Source: Lachnospiraceae bacterium
GTDB lineage: Bacteria > Bacillota > Clostridia > Lachnospirales > Lachnospiraceae
Reading direction: 5' to 3'
Length of the DNA stretch: 62,821 nt
Assembly: GCA_900767585.1 (NCBI GenBank)
Contig: CAAFZP010000145.1
Location: 1-62,821, forward strand
The notes below the pieces were generated by a model, which did no database searches, was not told the origin of the DNA, and saw only the letters and a program-made list of their open reading frames with translations. The translations under genes and the position numbers were made by a program. Below, piece after piece: positions 33,948 through 43,459 of the stretch. The stretch's first letter is position 1. Each line of letters opens with the position of its first letter.

Positions 33948-35978
33948 CTAACAGATTGTCATCGGGTTAATATCGACCGTCACCACGACACCTTCACAGG
34001 CACATGCGTCAATATAATCCCGCAATGTATACAGCGCTCCAAGTCCCGGCGCTTTGATATATATGACATACCGGTATTCGTCGTTAATCTTTCCGATTGC
34101 AGCCTCCCCCGGTCCGATTATCCTCGTCTGCGTAAATCCGCAGGCAGAAGCTTTTTCTTTTAAGTTTCTGCCGAGAATGCCAGCGAAGCTTTCGGTCTTT
34201 CCTTTGGACTGCCCGGTGAGAAGCACCTGCATCATATCATATACCGGTGGATAATGCAGCATCCTGCGGTATGTCATCTCCATTTCATAAAAGGCCTGAT
34301 AATCTTTCTTTGCAGCGGCAACGATTGCATAATGTTCCGGCTGATATGTCTGGATGACAACTTCCCCCGGTTTATCACCGCGTCCGGCACGTCCCGCTGC
34401 CTGCGTCAGAAGTTCAAACGTCCGCTCACCTGCGCGGAAATCATTTGCATACAAGGATAAATCCGCAAGAATCACGCCGACCAATGTGACATTGCTGTAG
34501 TCATGTCCTTTGACGATCATCTGTGTTCCGATCAGCATATCGGCTTTGCCTTCCGAAAACTGTTTCAGGATTCTTGCGCCTGCATCTTTCCGCATCGTCG
34601 TGTCTTTATCCATGCGCAAAGTTTTTATCTGCGGGAAAAGCTTTTTGATCTCCTCTTCCACTTTTTCTGTTCCGGTTCCAAACCCGGCAATCATCGGTGA
34701 TTTGCAGGATGGACACGCCTTTGGCATCTCCATATGATACCCGCAATAGTGGCATACAAGCTGACGCTGCGCCTGAAATGTCTGCATATGGTACGTAAGC
34801 GCTACATCACATTTTGGACATTTGACTGCTTCTCCACACGCCCGGCAGGATACAAAACTGTTGAACCCACGCCGGTTTATAAACAGCATCATCTGCTCTT
34901 TCTTTTCGAGCCGGTCTGCAATTTTATCGTACAGGCTTTTGCTGATGATACTCCGGTTTCCAAGTCTTAATTCTTCTCTTAAATCTACAATCTCAATCGT
35001 CTGAGTCTGCATACCATCCGGACGTTCCGGCAATTCCCATAGCGTATATTCTCCCTTTTTCGCCCGTGCATAGCTTTCTATGCTCGGAGTTGCAGAACCT
35101 AAAATAACGCTCGCGTGTTCAAGTTTTGCACGTTCGATTGCAACATCACGTGCATGGTATTTCGGTGACTGGTCACTTTTAAATGCACTGTCGTGTTCCT
35201 CATCTATCACGAGCAGTTTCAAATTGGCACACGGTGTAAAAAGCGCAGAACGCGGACCGATTATGACATCCACTTCCTGTTCCTTTGCTTTTTTGAACTG
35301 CTCGTATTTTTCACCTTTGCTCTGTTTTGAATTGACAAATGCAACACGACCGCCAAAATGTTTCCGAAACCTGGCGACCGTCTGATACGTAAGCGAAATT
35401 TCCGGAATCAGTACGATTGCCTGTCCGCCTGCCCGAATCACTTCTTTGATGCACTGGATATAAACTTCCGTTTTGCCACTCCCCGTCACGCCGTGCAAAA
35501 GATAGGTCTGACAGATATCCCGTTGGAAATCATCTGCAAATGCATCCACAAGCACCTGTTGCTGTTCGGAAAGCTTCACATAGGGCCACTGGTCTTCCGA
35601 AAGTTTTGTCTCCTCTATCTTCTGCGCTGTCTTGCGCACCGTCTGTTTCACCGGCATCACAGTCTGCAATGCCCGGTTCATGGTCACACCATATGTTTCC
35701 CGCATCCAGGCGGCAAGCTGGATCAGCTTGCCTTCAATCGGGATTCCTTTTTGCGGCACATCCAGGATTTCTTTGATTTTTTCAACATCATACGAAGGTA
35801 CCTCTGTAATCCCGATGACATATCCGTGTCTGCATGCATCTCCTCTGCCAAAAGGAACTTTGACCAGACTTCCGATTTCCACCCGGTCCACAATCGCATC
35901 CGGAATCCGGTATTGAAACACACGGTCGATCGCGCTATGCGAAATATCGATTATTATATCCGCATATTTTTGTGACAT
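33948..35978 (-). CDS. priA: Primosomal protein N' (replication-restart helicase PriA)
   Basis: 676-residue 3'-5' helicase that restarts collapsed forks. N-terminal 3' DNA-binding domain (1-100), a winged helix, Walker A LHGVTGSGKTEVY, DEEH box in VIDEEHDSAF, and zinc-binding cysteines CRACGEAVKCPKC and CHYCGYHMEMPKACPSC. Helicase motifs V/VI include LIGTQMIVKGHD and AAGRAGRGDKPG. Shorter than the E. coli protein but normal for Clostridia. Its ATG, with GGAGG six bases upstream, lies inside the last 44 bases of murE. Confidence 0.95.
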   Translation of the reverse strand: MSQKYADIIIDISHSAIDRVFQYRIPDAIVDRVEIGSLVKVPFGRGDACRHGYVIGITEVPSYDVEKIKEILDVPQKGIPIEGKLIQLAAWMRETYGVTMNRALQTVMPVKQTVRKTAQKIEETKLSEDQWPYVKLSEQQQVLVDAFADDFQRDICQTYLLHGVTGSGKTEVYIQCIKEVIRAGGQAIVLIPEISLTYQTVARFRKHFGGRVAFVNSKQSKGEKYEQFKKAKEQEVDVIIGPRSALFTPCANLKLLVIDEEHDSAFKSDQSPKYHARDVAIERAKLEHASVILGSATPSIESYARAKKGEYTLWELPERPDGMQTQTIEIVDLREELRLGNRSIISKSLYDKIADRLEKKEQMMLFINRRGFNSFVSCRACGEAVKCPKCDVALTYHMQTFQAQRQLVCHYCGYHMEMPKACPSCKSPMIAGFGTGTEKVEEEIKKLFPQIKTLRMDKDTTMRKDAGARILKQFSEGKADMLIGTQMIVKGHDYSNVTLVGVILADLSLYANDFRAGERTFELLTQAAGRAGRGDKPGEVVIQTYQPEHYAIVAAAKKDYQAFYEMEMTYRRMLHYPPVYDMMQVLLTGQSKGKTESFAGILGRNLKEKASACGFTQTRIIGPGEAAIGKINDEYRYVIYIKAPGLGALYTLRDYIDACACEGVVVTVDINPMTIC

Positions 35979-37434
35979 CTTCTTCCTCCAAAATCTCCCG
36001 GATCAGATCCCGTTCATCCATATGGTGTTTTACACCACAGATTTCCTGGTAATCTTCATGGCCTTTTCCTGCAAGTACAATGACATCGCCTTCTTCGGCG
36101 TGCAGGATTGCATAACGGATTGCTTCTTTCCGGTCAGCAACCGCTACATATGCACCATCTGTCTTCTTCATTCCTGTTATGATATCTTCCATGATTGCAT
36201 GCGGATCTTCATTTCTCGGATTGTCGCTTGTTATGATTGTAAAATCTGCCATATTTCCAGAGACTTCCCCCATCTCAAACCGACGGTCCTTCGAACGGTT
36301 TCCTCCACATCCGAACAGAATAACCAGGCGCTTCGGATTGTATGCCCGGAGCGCTTTGATCAGGCTTTCGAGCGCCATCGCGTTGTGCGCGTAATCAATC
36401 ATAAGTGTAAATGCATTTGAAATCGGAATCATCTCCACACGTCCGCGCACTTTAACCTGTTTTAAAATCGTCCGGATGTCTGCCTGTGGCACATGCATTT
36501 CATTTGCAACCGCAATCGCCGCAAGGGAGTTATGAACAGAAAATTCTCCCGGCAGATCTACAACCATCTGTCCACGCAGTTTTCCGGTCAAAGCGTACTG
36601 GATTCCGAGCACACCGTTTTCGCGGTAGAGTTCCAGGTCATCTGCGTGATAATCTGTTCCTTCCTGCATACCATACGTGACTGTTTTACAGGATGCATGT
36701 TCCATCATATATGCCGCGTTTGCATCATCCACGTTGAAGATTCCGACTTTGCACAACGTAAAAAGTTTTGCCTTCCAGTCCCGGTATTCTTCAAAGCTTG
36801 CATGTTCATTTGGTCCGATGTGATCCTTGGAAAGATTGGTAAAGATTCCATAATCAAAATCAACGCCCGCAACCCGGTCGAGCATCAGTCCCTGGGAAGA
36901 CACCTCCATCACAACCGCTTTACATCCATGTTCCACCATGTCATGCATATATGCATGTAAGACGATGGATTCCGGCGTTGTATTCTCTGCCGGTATTTTA
37001 TTTTTGCCATCGAGGATTTCAATCGTTCCAACAAGCCCGGTCTTCACTCCGGCACGCTCGAGCATATCCCGGATCATATACGTAGTTGTTGTCTTTCCTT
37101 TTGTTCCGGTTATTCCAATCACTGTCATCTTTTCGGAAGGGGTTCCATAATATGCGGAACTCATCTTTCCCATTGCAAAACGGCTGTCTGCAACACGGAT
37201 CACGGTCACTTGTGCCGGCACATCTACGTTTTTCTCACAGACGATAACGGATGCTCCTTTTTTTGCAACATCCTGTGCGTATGCATGTCCATCCGAAACA
37301 GCACCACTGATACAGAAAAACAAATCTCCGGTCTGTACACGTCTCGAATCATTCTGGATTGCGCGAATTTCAGTGTCTGTGTTTCCCTGTAATACCTCAT
37401 ATTCAAGACCATCTAATAACGTGGATACTTTCAT
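35935..37434 (-). CDS. murE: UDP-MurNAc-tripeptide synthetase MurE (meso-DAP type)
   Basis: About 499 residues. ATP-dependent ligase adding the third residue of the peptidoglycan stem peptide. GITGTKGKTTTTYMI is the P-loop, and the C-terminal domain has the motif DNPRNEDP, which marks enzymes using meso-diaminopimelate rather than lysine. The ATG at 37434 follows GGGAGG by six bases. The 44-base overlap with priA is long and implies translational coupling. Normal murE neighbours (spoVD/ftsI, mraY) are absent. Confidence 0.95.
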   Translation of the reverse strand: MKVSTLLDGLEYEVLQGNTDTEIRAIQNDSRRVQTGDLFFCISGAVSDGHAYAQDVAKKGASVIVCEKNVDVPAQVTVIRVADSRFAMGKMSSAYYGTPSEKMTVIGITGTKGKTTTTYMIRDMLERAGVKTGLVGTIEILDGKNKIPAENTTPESIVLHAYMHDMVEHGCKAVVMEVSSQGLMLDRVAGVDFDYGIFTNLSKDHIGPNEHASFEEYRDWKAKLFTLCKVGIFNVDDANAAYMMEHASCKTVTYGMQEGTDYHADDLELYRENGVLGIQYALTGKLRGQMVVDLPGEFSVHNSLAAIAVANEMHVPQADIRTILKQVKVRGRVEMIPISNAFTLMIDYAHNAMALESLIKALRAYNPKRLVILFGCGGNRSKDRRFEMGEVSGNMADFTIITSDNPRNEDPHAIMEDIITGMKKTDGAYVAVADRKEAIRYAILHAEEGDVIVLAGKGHEDYQEICGVKHHMDERDLIREILEEEDVTKICGYNNRYFA

Positions 37435-37474
37435 AATCTGCCTCCCTTTCATTCTGCTGTCTGAAAGTAAAGAA

Positions 37475-37508
37475 GGCTACAGTTCTTATCTTCTGCAGCC
37501 TTTTTGTT
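37475..37508 (-). terminator. Possible terminator between rpoZ and murE
   Basis: GGCTACAG (37475-37482) and CTGCAGCC (37493-37500) form an 8-bp stem whose only imperfection is a G-U pair in the minus-strand RNA (A-C in the plus strand), followed on the minus strand by a broken U-run. It may end or attenuate the yicC-gmk-rpoZ message before murE. Confidence 0.5.
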
Positions 37509-37518
37509 TTAAATATTC

Positions 37519-37761
37519 TTACTCTTCGTCCTCATCGTCACTTACGATCTTGACTTTTCCACTGTAAAGTTCTGCAACAGCTGTAGAAAGCGGCTTGCCA
37601 CTGACTGATTTTACAAGCGGCTCTGCTCCGTCAATAATCTGTCTCGCACGCTTTGCAGTCGCCATAACGACAGAATAGCGGCTCTGAACAACCGGCTGTT
37701 CTCCCGGTTCCACATCACTGTTAATCACTTCCATTAATTCTGTATAAGATGGATGTATCAT
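37519..37761 (-). CDS. rpoZ: RNA polymerase omega subunit
   Basis: 80 residues. MIHPSYTELMEVIN, SRYSVVMATAKRARQI and KPLSTAVAELYSGKVKI match the omega fold; the tail is acidic (DDEDEE). Stabilises the beta-prime subunit in the core enzyme. Follows gmk, as in most bacteria. Confidence 0.92.
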   Translation of the reverse strand: MIHPSYTELMEVINSDVEPGEQPVVQSRYSVVMATAKRARQIIDGAEPLVKSVSGKPLSTAVAELYSGKVKIVSDDEDEE

Positions 37762-37782
37762 GTCTGTATATCTCCCTTCCTG

Positions 37783-38400
37783 TTATAAAGCTTTGAGCTC
37801 ATTTTTGATTTCTTCTATAAATTCCAGATTATTTTCACGCAGACATTTTCTGCCGACAATAATCGCGTGTACACTCTGTACACATATATCTAGATCGTCA
37901 TTTACAACGATATAGTCATACTCTTTTATATCTTCGGATTCTTCTACCGCACGCTGCATGCGCTTGTTGATGACTTCCTCGCTCTCTGTGCCGCGTCCGG
38001 CCAGGCGGTCTCTCAACCCTTGTGCGCTTGGCGCTGTTATGAAGATTAAAATTGCGTCCGGATATTGTTCCCGGACATTCATGGCACCCTGCACTTCAAT
38101 CTCCAGGATTACATCGTGTCCTTTTGCCATCTCATCTTCTACGAATTTACGCGGTGTTCCATAATAGTTCTCGACATATTGTGCCCACTCGATAAATCCA
38201 TTGTAGTCAATCAGGTTTCGGAACTCATCCACTGTTTTAAAGTAATATTCCCTTCCGTCCACTTCTCCTTCCCGCGGTGCACGTGTTGTCGCGGAGACTG
38301 ACAGGCTATATCCATAGTCAGCGACCATCTTTTTCACAACCGTACCTTTTCCAACGCCGGAGAATCCGGAAATTACGATCAAAGAGCCTTTCTTTCCCAT
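37783..38400 (-). CDS. gmk: Guanylate kinase
   Basis: 205-residue P-loop kinase converting GMP to GDP. VISGFSGVGKGTVVKKM is the ATP site (Phe where Pro is usual), SATTRAPREGEVDGREYYF the GMP-binding domain, and ILEIEVQGAMNVR the later core. Lies between yicC and rpoZ. The small remA (DUF370) gene that many Firmicutes have before gmk is not present in the 27-base gap. Confidence 0.96.
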   Translation of the reverse strand: MGKKGSLIVISGFSGVGKGTVVKKMVADYGYSLSVSATTRAPREGEVDGREYYFKTVDEFRNLIDYNGFIEWAQYVENYYGTPRKFVEDEMAKGHDVILEIEVQGAMNVREQYPDAILIFITAPSAQGLRDRLAGRGTESEEVINKRMQRAVEESEDIKEYDYIVVNDDLDICVQSVHAIIVGRKCLRENNLEFIEEIKNELKAL

Positions 38401-38427
38401 ACTTATCTACTTCCTTTTAGGCTTTTA

Positions 38428-39306
38428 TTATTCAATATTCTGAATCTGTTCGCGAATCTTCTCGATTTCTGTCTTTAAGTCGATTCCTTTATCTGCAACA
38501 ATCAAGGAATTTGCTTTTGATAAAATCGTATTCGCTTCCCGGTTCATCTCCTGGACAATAAAATCAAGTTTTCTGCCGACAGCGCCACCCTCTGTCAGAA
38601 TCTTTTTTGTACTGTCTATATGGCTCTTCAACCGGACAATTTCTTCATCCACACAGACTTTATCTGCATACATCGTCACTTCTGCAGCGATGCGCTGCTC
38701 ATCAATCTGTGTATTGATTGCAAGCTCGTCTACTTTCTCGATCAGTCCCGCTTTGTAATCCTCGATAATCTGTGGTGATTTTTCCTCAATATATGCCACA
38801 AGCTGCGACATCGTATCAAGCTTTGCAAGCAGGTCCTTCTTCAGATTCTCACCTTCACGGACACGGGATTCTACAAATTTCTCAGCAGCCTCCCGCACAA
38901 CCACTTCGAGGTACGACCAGATTTCATTCTCATCCGCGGATTGCTCCTCGAGTGTAAATACTTCCGGAAATCTGCCAAGGACAGATGGTTTTACATCCAT
39001 CTGCATGCCAAAATCCTCAGCCATGCTGCTCAAATATGCCATATATTCAGCTGCTATATCTTTATTATATTTTACACATACGTTTGACTTTGTATAATCT
39101 TCGTATGTAATAAACACATCTACTTTTCCACGCTGGATGTACTCTTTCAAACACGTTCTGATATCTGATTCAAAATAATTCAGCTTCTTCGGCAGTTTCA
39201 CATTCATATCGCAGAATCTGTGATTCACTGCCTTGATTTCTACCACAATCTTGCGGTCGTCATTTACCTGTTCGCCTCTTCCGAAGCCTGTCATACTCTT
39301 TATCAC
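38428..39306 (-). CDS. YicC family endoribonuclease
   Basis: 292 residues with the typical GTG start (AGGAG six bases upstream) and beginning MIKSMTGFGRGE. The C-terminal end has GGAVGRKLDFIVQEMNREANT (DUF1732 region). YicC relatives are endoribonucleases linked to RNA decay and stationary-phase survival. First gene of the gmk-rpoZ unit, separated from rqcH by a terminator. Confidence 0.92.
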   Translation of the reverse strand: MIKSMTGFGRGEQVNDDRKIVVEIKAVNHRFCDMNVKLPKKLNYFESDIRTCLKEYIQRGKVDVFITYEDYTKSNVCVKYNKDIAAEYMAYLSSMAEDFGMQMDVKPSVLGRFPEVFTLEEQSADENEIWSYLEVVVREAAEKFVESRVREGENLKKDLLAKLDTMSQLVAYIEEKSPQIIEDYKAGLIEKVDELAINTQIDEQRIAAEVTMYADKVCVDEEIVRLKSHIDSTKKILTEGGAVGRKLDFIVQEMNREANTILSKANSLIVADKGIDLKTEIEKIREQIQNIE

Positions 39307-39367
39307 GATTGTCTCCTGTATTCACCTGCTGCCCTGCGGCACAGTTTCTGTCTGTGTGCTCGCACAC

Positions 39368-39422
39368 AAAAAAATAATGCAGATTATCGTTTCTCTCTTA
39401 TCTATGAACGATAATCTACATT
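39368..39422 (-). terminator. Rho-independent terminator after rqcH
   Basis: GCAGATTATCGTT (39379-39391) pairs with AACGATAATCTAC (39407-39419) over at least 10 perfect base pairs. In the minus-strand RNA the stem is followed by AUUAUUUUUUU. It closes the htpG-rqcH unit about 65 bases after the rqcH stop. The remaining 39307-39367 presumably holds the yicC promoter, not identified. Confidence 0.88.
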
Positions 39423-39485
39423 ATTATAGTATAGGCACCCCTAAAAATCAAGGTGTTTTCCTTCTGTTTTGTATTTGTTTTATAT

Positions 39486-41270
39486 TTACACTTCCGCAAT
39501 TCCGTGGATATCCGGTTCGATACTCATCGAATAATTCGTATGATAGATCACGAATCCGGGCTTTGCTTTCGGCGGCTTCTTCAGGTTCTTCTTTGTCGTG
39601 TAATCAATCTCTACCTTTGGTGCTTCCTTACCGGTTGAATAATACGCTGCCAGTCTCGCCGCTTCTTCATACGTGCGGTCCGGAATCTCGGTCTCACCGT
39701 TCGTCTTCACGATCACATGGGAACCAGGCATCTGCTTCGCATGAAACCACAGATCATTGCCTTCTGCGAACTTAAACGTAAGCTCCTCATTCTGAAAATT
39801 ATTTTTTCCGACATACATATGGTATCCGTCACCGGATATATAATGCAGTGGTTTTGCTTTTGCCTGTTTTTTCTGTTTGTTCCGGTCAAATCTGCCACGC
39901 ACATAACCGCTTTCGATCAGCTCCTGCTTGATCTCCTGCAGATCGGTTTCCGACTTTGCAATCTCCAGAGAATTCTGGACAGAAAGCAGATAGTCAAGTT
40001 CTTCTTTCGACTCAACCGTCAATTCCATCAGCGCTTCATAGGTACGCTTGAGCTTGTTGTATTTGGCAAAATACCGCTTTGCATTTTCCATCGCTGACTG
40101 TTCCGGATCCAGTGGAATCGTAATGGTCTTGCCATCATAATAGTTCTCACAGGTAATCTCTTTATCGCCCGGCTTACAGGCATATCCATAGGCAGTCAGC
40201 AGTTCGCCATATACCTTATATTTTTCCCGTTTTTCTGTATCTTTCAGCTGTGACCGCTGCAGATCATATTTCTTTGCAGTCCGCTCGATTGCATTGCTCA
40301 CGATCTTTCTAAGATCGGTTGACCGCTGCCGGATCCGTGTGACGATACTTTTCGCCTGATAGTATTCTTCTATGACCGGAGACATCGAAGAAAAAGTTTT
40401 CAGCCCATCGACATCCTTCTTCGGAAGCTCTTCCACTGCTTCTCCGTACATCGTGAGTGTGCATGCGGCAAATTCTTTTGGTTCGTATCCATGATAGGCG
40501 ATACACGGTGTAAACTGTTCCGCTTTTATACTGTCGCGCAACGCGTCAAATGCGGCATACAATGCTTCCTGTTCCCGCATGGAAAGTCCTGCGGTACTCA
40601 TGCCTCCATCGACGCCCGCCCGGTCACAGATCTCATTTGCAATCACCGGTGAAAATCCGGTCAGGGATGTGTAGATTGCTTTCGTCACCGATACCGGCTT
40701 ACGCAGAACATGGTTCATAAAATAGTTTATATCGATTGTAAGCGGATTTGCTTTGTCCTGGGAAGGCGGATACACATATTCCCGCCCCGGCAGCACCTCC
40801 CGCACAGAACTGATCTGGTGTGAGATATGCTTGATACTGTCGATGATCGTACCATCTGCATCTGTGAAAATAATGTTGCTGTATTTTCCCATGATCTCAA
40901 CGATCAGCTTCTTCCGGCACAGATCACCCATCTCATCAAGGTGTTCAAATTCCATCTCCACAATCCGCTCAAAGTCTGGCTGTGTCATCGACAGGATCCG
41001 GGCATTCTGGATATGCTTTCTTAAAAGCATGCAAAAGTTCGGGGCTGTCGTCGGGTTCTCTTTTGTCTGATCGGTCAGATACAAAAGGGGCAGACTGGCA
41101 TCTGCGGAAATCACCAGGCGGCTGGTTGTGTTGCCCTGTTCGGTCCGGTTTTTCACGACCAGACACAGTTCGTCTACTTCCGGCTGATATATTTTATAGA
41201 TTCGTCCACCTGTCAGATTCTTCTTCATCTCACTGACAATCGCAGACACCGTGACTCCGTCAAATGCCAT
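39486..41270 (-). CDS. rqcH: Ribosome quality control factor RqcH (NFACT/Rqc2 family)
   Basis: 594 residues, once called fibronectin-binding protein. NFACT-N domain (1-200, starting MAFDGVTVSAIVSEM), helix-hairpin-helix region (TGFSPVIANEICDRAG), long coiled coils (about 295-440), and the C-terminal NFACT-R (DUF814) domain with DGYHMYVGKNNFQNEELTF, NDLWFHAKQMPGSHVI and the tail. RqcH binds 50S subunits stalled with peptidyl-tRNA and adds C-terminal alanine tails that mark the chain for degradation. It lies only 25 bases after htpG with no terminator between, so HrcA control of htpG probably extends to it. Confidence 0.94.
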   Translation of the reverse strand: MAFDGVTVSAIVSEMKKNLTGGRIYKIYQPEVDELCLVVKNRTEQGNTTSRLVISADASLPLLYLTDQTKENPTTAPNFCMLLRKHIQNARILSMTQPDFERIVEMEFEHLDEMGDLCRKKLIVEIMGKYSNIIFTDADGTIIDSIKHISHQISSVREVLPGREYVYPPSQDKANPLTIDINYFMNHVLRKPVSVTKAIYTSLTGFSPVIANEICDRAGVDGGMSTAGLSMREQEALYAAFDALRDSIKAEQFTPCIAYHGYEPKEFAACTLTMYGEAVEELPKKDVDGLKTFSSMSPVIEEYYQAKSIVTRIRQRSTDLRKIVSNAIERTAKKYDLQRSQLKDTEKREKYKVYGELLTAYGYACKPGDKEITCENYYDGKTITIPLDPEQSAMENAKRYFAKYNKLKRTYEALMELTVESKEELDYLLSVQNSLEIAKSETDLQEIKQELIESGYVRGRFDRNKQKKQAKAKPLHYISGDGYHMYVGKNNFQNEELTFKFAEGNDLWFHAKQMPGSHVIVKTNGETEIPDRTYEEAARLAAYYSTGKEAPKVEIDYTTKKNLKKPPKAKPGFVIYHTNYSMSIEPDIHGIAEV

Positions 41271-41295
41271 TTTCTTACTCCTTTATATTATGCGA

Positions 41296-43302
41296 TTAAA
41301 TCAACAATCCAAGCAGATCGTTGCTTCGTTTTACAAATGCTGTCATCTTCTCGGCAGAGAGTGGTTTGTTTGCAAGGACCGCCAAATCATAAAGCTGGTT
41401 GCATATCATATCCTTGTACTCTCCCTCCGGATTGTCTAAGATGTATTTTACAAGTTTGTTGTTTGCATTTAAGACAAGTGTCTCTGACTCGCCGGCACCG
41501 AACATGGCCGGATCCATACCATCCATATTGTAGGCACGCATCATCTCCATCATACGACGTGACTCCTCGGATACAGTCAGCATCGATGATACGTTCTCAT
41601 TTTTCATGCTCTCAACCTTGACGATCAGCTTGTCATTTCCGGTTGCTTTCTTGAATGCTTCTGAAAGCTTATCCGTATATTCCTTCGTCTGTTCCTCGGA
41701 GAGCTTCTCGCCGACAAAATTGTCTGATAAGTCTGCATCGATACGCAGGAATTTCACGTTCTCGTTCTTGCCTTCGAGGTGTGTGATGTATGGGTTATCA
41801 ATGTTGTGTGTCAGATAAACCGCATTCATGCCCTCTTCTTTGAACATATTGATGTACTGGGACTGTGCTACCTCATCCGTGACATAGAACACTTTGTTCT
41901 CGTACTTTTCTTTTCCTTCTTCGAGATACTCCGGAAGTGTGATATATTTGCCATTTAAGTCTTTGAACAACATGTAGTCTGTCATCTTGTCACAGAACTT
42001 CTCATCCTTCAGGCAGCCAAACTTGATGAATGGGCTTAAGTCATCCCAATATTTCTCGTAATCTTCCTTATTATTCTTGTACATGCCAGCCAGCTTATCA
42101 GCGACCTTCTTCGTGATGTAATCAGAGATTTTCTTGACAAACCCATCATTCTGCAATGCGGAACGGGATACGTTCAGCGGCAGATCCGGACAGTCAATGA
42201 CGCCCTTCAGCAGAAGCAAGAACTCCGGAATCACTTCCTTGATGTTATCTGCGATAAATACCTGATTGTTATATAATTTAATCGTACCTTCCAACTGGTC
42301 ATACTGTGTATTGATCTTCGGGAAGTACAAAATACCCTTTAAGTTAAATGGATAGTCCATATTCAGGTGGATCCAGAAGAGCGGCTTCTTGAAGTCCAAG
42401 AATACATGCTGATAGAAATCAATGTACTGCTCGTCCGTACAATCCTTCGGATTGCGCATCCAGAGAGGATTCGTATCATTTAACGGTTTTCTCTCTTCCG
42501 GCTTATCTTCTGTCTCTTTGTCTGCCGAATCCGCATTTTCTTTCGCTTTATTGTCTTCCTCTTTCTTTGGTGCATCGCCGACAAGTTCATCTTCCTGTGT
42601 CGTATCGACTTCGATCACCTTGTCCTTCTCTTTCTTCTCGGCTTCCTTCTTTGCAGCTTCTTCCTCTTCTTTATCCTCATTGATAAAGTAGATGTTGTAT
42701 GGCATAAATGCACAGTACTTCTGGATGACTTCCTTTACCCGGTACTCATTTGCATATTCAATGCAGTCCTCGTTCAGATACAATGTGATTGCCGTACCAC
42801 GGATATCGTCGTCACTTTCGCCCATCGTATAATTCGTTCCGCCGTCGCACTCCCAGAAGACCGGTTTTGCATCTTTCTTATAAGAGCATGTCTCGATTGT
42901 TACCTTGTCTGCAACCATAAATGCGGAATAAAAACCAAGTCCGAAATGTCCGATGATCTGCTCATCACCAGTCTTATCCTTGTATTTGTTGATGAAGTCC
43001 GTCGCACCGGAAAATGCAATCTGGTTGATGTATTTGTCAAGTTCTTCCTCTGTCATACCAAGACCGTTATCGACGAATGTCAACGTCTTATCCTTGGCCG
43101 AAGCATACACTTCGATCTTGTACTCCTCGCCCTCGGTTTCCTCAAAATCACCCATCATGGCAAGCTTCTTTAATTTTGTGATGGCATCACAACCATTTGA
43201 AATCAACTCCCGGATGAAGATATCCTGATCGGAATAAAGCCATTTCTTGATAATCGGAAAAATGTTGTCACTGTTAATTGATAAATTACCCTGTCGTTCC
43301 AT
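41296..43302 (-). CDS. htpG: Hsp90-type chaperone HtpG with a charged linker
   Basis: 668 residues. GHKL ATPase domain (1-208) with RELISNGCDA, VDNGLGM and GHFGLGFYSAF. Residues about 209-274 are a highly charged Lys/Glu/Asp linker, then the middle domain resumes at NPLWMRNPKDCTDEQY, and a dimerisation domain ends the protein. The linker resembles that of eukaryotic Hsp90 and is far longer than in E. coli HtpG. A CIRCE element and a sigma-A promoter lie upstream; rqcH follows by 25 bases. Confidence 0.96.
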   Translation of the reverse strand: MERQGNLSINSDNIFPIIKKWLYSDQDIFIRELISNGCDAITKLKKLAMMGDFEETEGEEYKIEVYASAKDKTLTFVDNGLGMTEEELDKYINQIAFSGATDFINKYKDKTGDEQIIGHFGLGFYSAFMVADKVTIETCSYKKDAKPVFWECDGGTNYTMGESDDDIRGTAITLYLNEDCIEYANEYRVKEVIQKYCAFMPYNIYFINEDKEEEEAAKKEAEKKEKDKVIEVDTTQEDELVGDAPKKEEDNKAKENADSADKETEDKPEERKPLNDTNPLWMRNPKDCTDEQYIDFYQHVFLDFKKPLFWIHLNMDYPFNLKGILYFPKINTQYDQLEGTIKLYNNQVFIADNIKEVIPEFLLLLKGVIDCPDLPLNVSRSALQNDGFVKKISDYITKKVADKLAGMYKNNKEDYEKYWDDLSPFIKFGCLKDEKFCDKMTDYMLFKDLNGKYITLPEYLEEGKEKYENKVFYVTDEVAQSQYINMFKEEGMNAVYLTHNIDNPYITHLEGKNENVKFLRIDADLSDNFVGEKLSEEQTKEYTDKLSEAFKKATGNDKLIVKVESMKNENVSSMLTVSEESRRMMEMMRAYNMDGMDPAMFGAGESETLVLNANNKLVKYILDNPEGEYKDMICNQLYDLAVLANKPLSAEKMTAFVKRSNDLLGLLI

Positions 43303-43386
43303 GTCTTATTACCTCCTAATAATAAACACAAGTCTGCTGTTCTTTCCTGCAGACTTCATTTTACGAATGTATATTTCATAAATAAG

Positions 43387-43415
43387 ATAATAATACTTGG
43401 AAATTCGAATGTCAA
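43387..43415 (-). promoter_or_regulatory. htpG promoter
   Basis: On the minus strand TTGACA (43415-43410) is followed after exactly 17 bases by TATTAT (43392-43387), a near-consensus sigma-A promoter about 85 bases before the htpG ATG. The CIRCE element is 7 bases upstream of the -35. Confidence 0.85.
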
Positions 43416-43422
43416 GGAAAAA

Positions 43423-43449
43423 TTAGCACTCGATTTTGTCGAGTGCTAA
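43423..43449. promoter_or_regulatory. CIRCE element (HrcA operator), also a terminator-like hairpin
   Basis: TTAGCACTC, nine bases, GAGTGCTAA: a perfect match to the CIRCE consensus bound by the heat-shock repressor HrcA, directly upstream of the htpG promoter. It starts 10 bases beyond the stop of the upstream gene, and its hairpin is followed on the minus strand by UUUUUCC. It can therefore also end the preceding transcript. hrcA, groESL and dnaK are not in this window. Confidence 0.95.
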
Positions 43450-43459
43450 TAATTCTACT

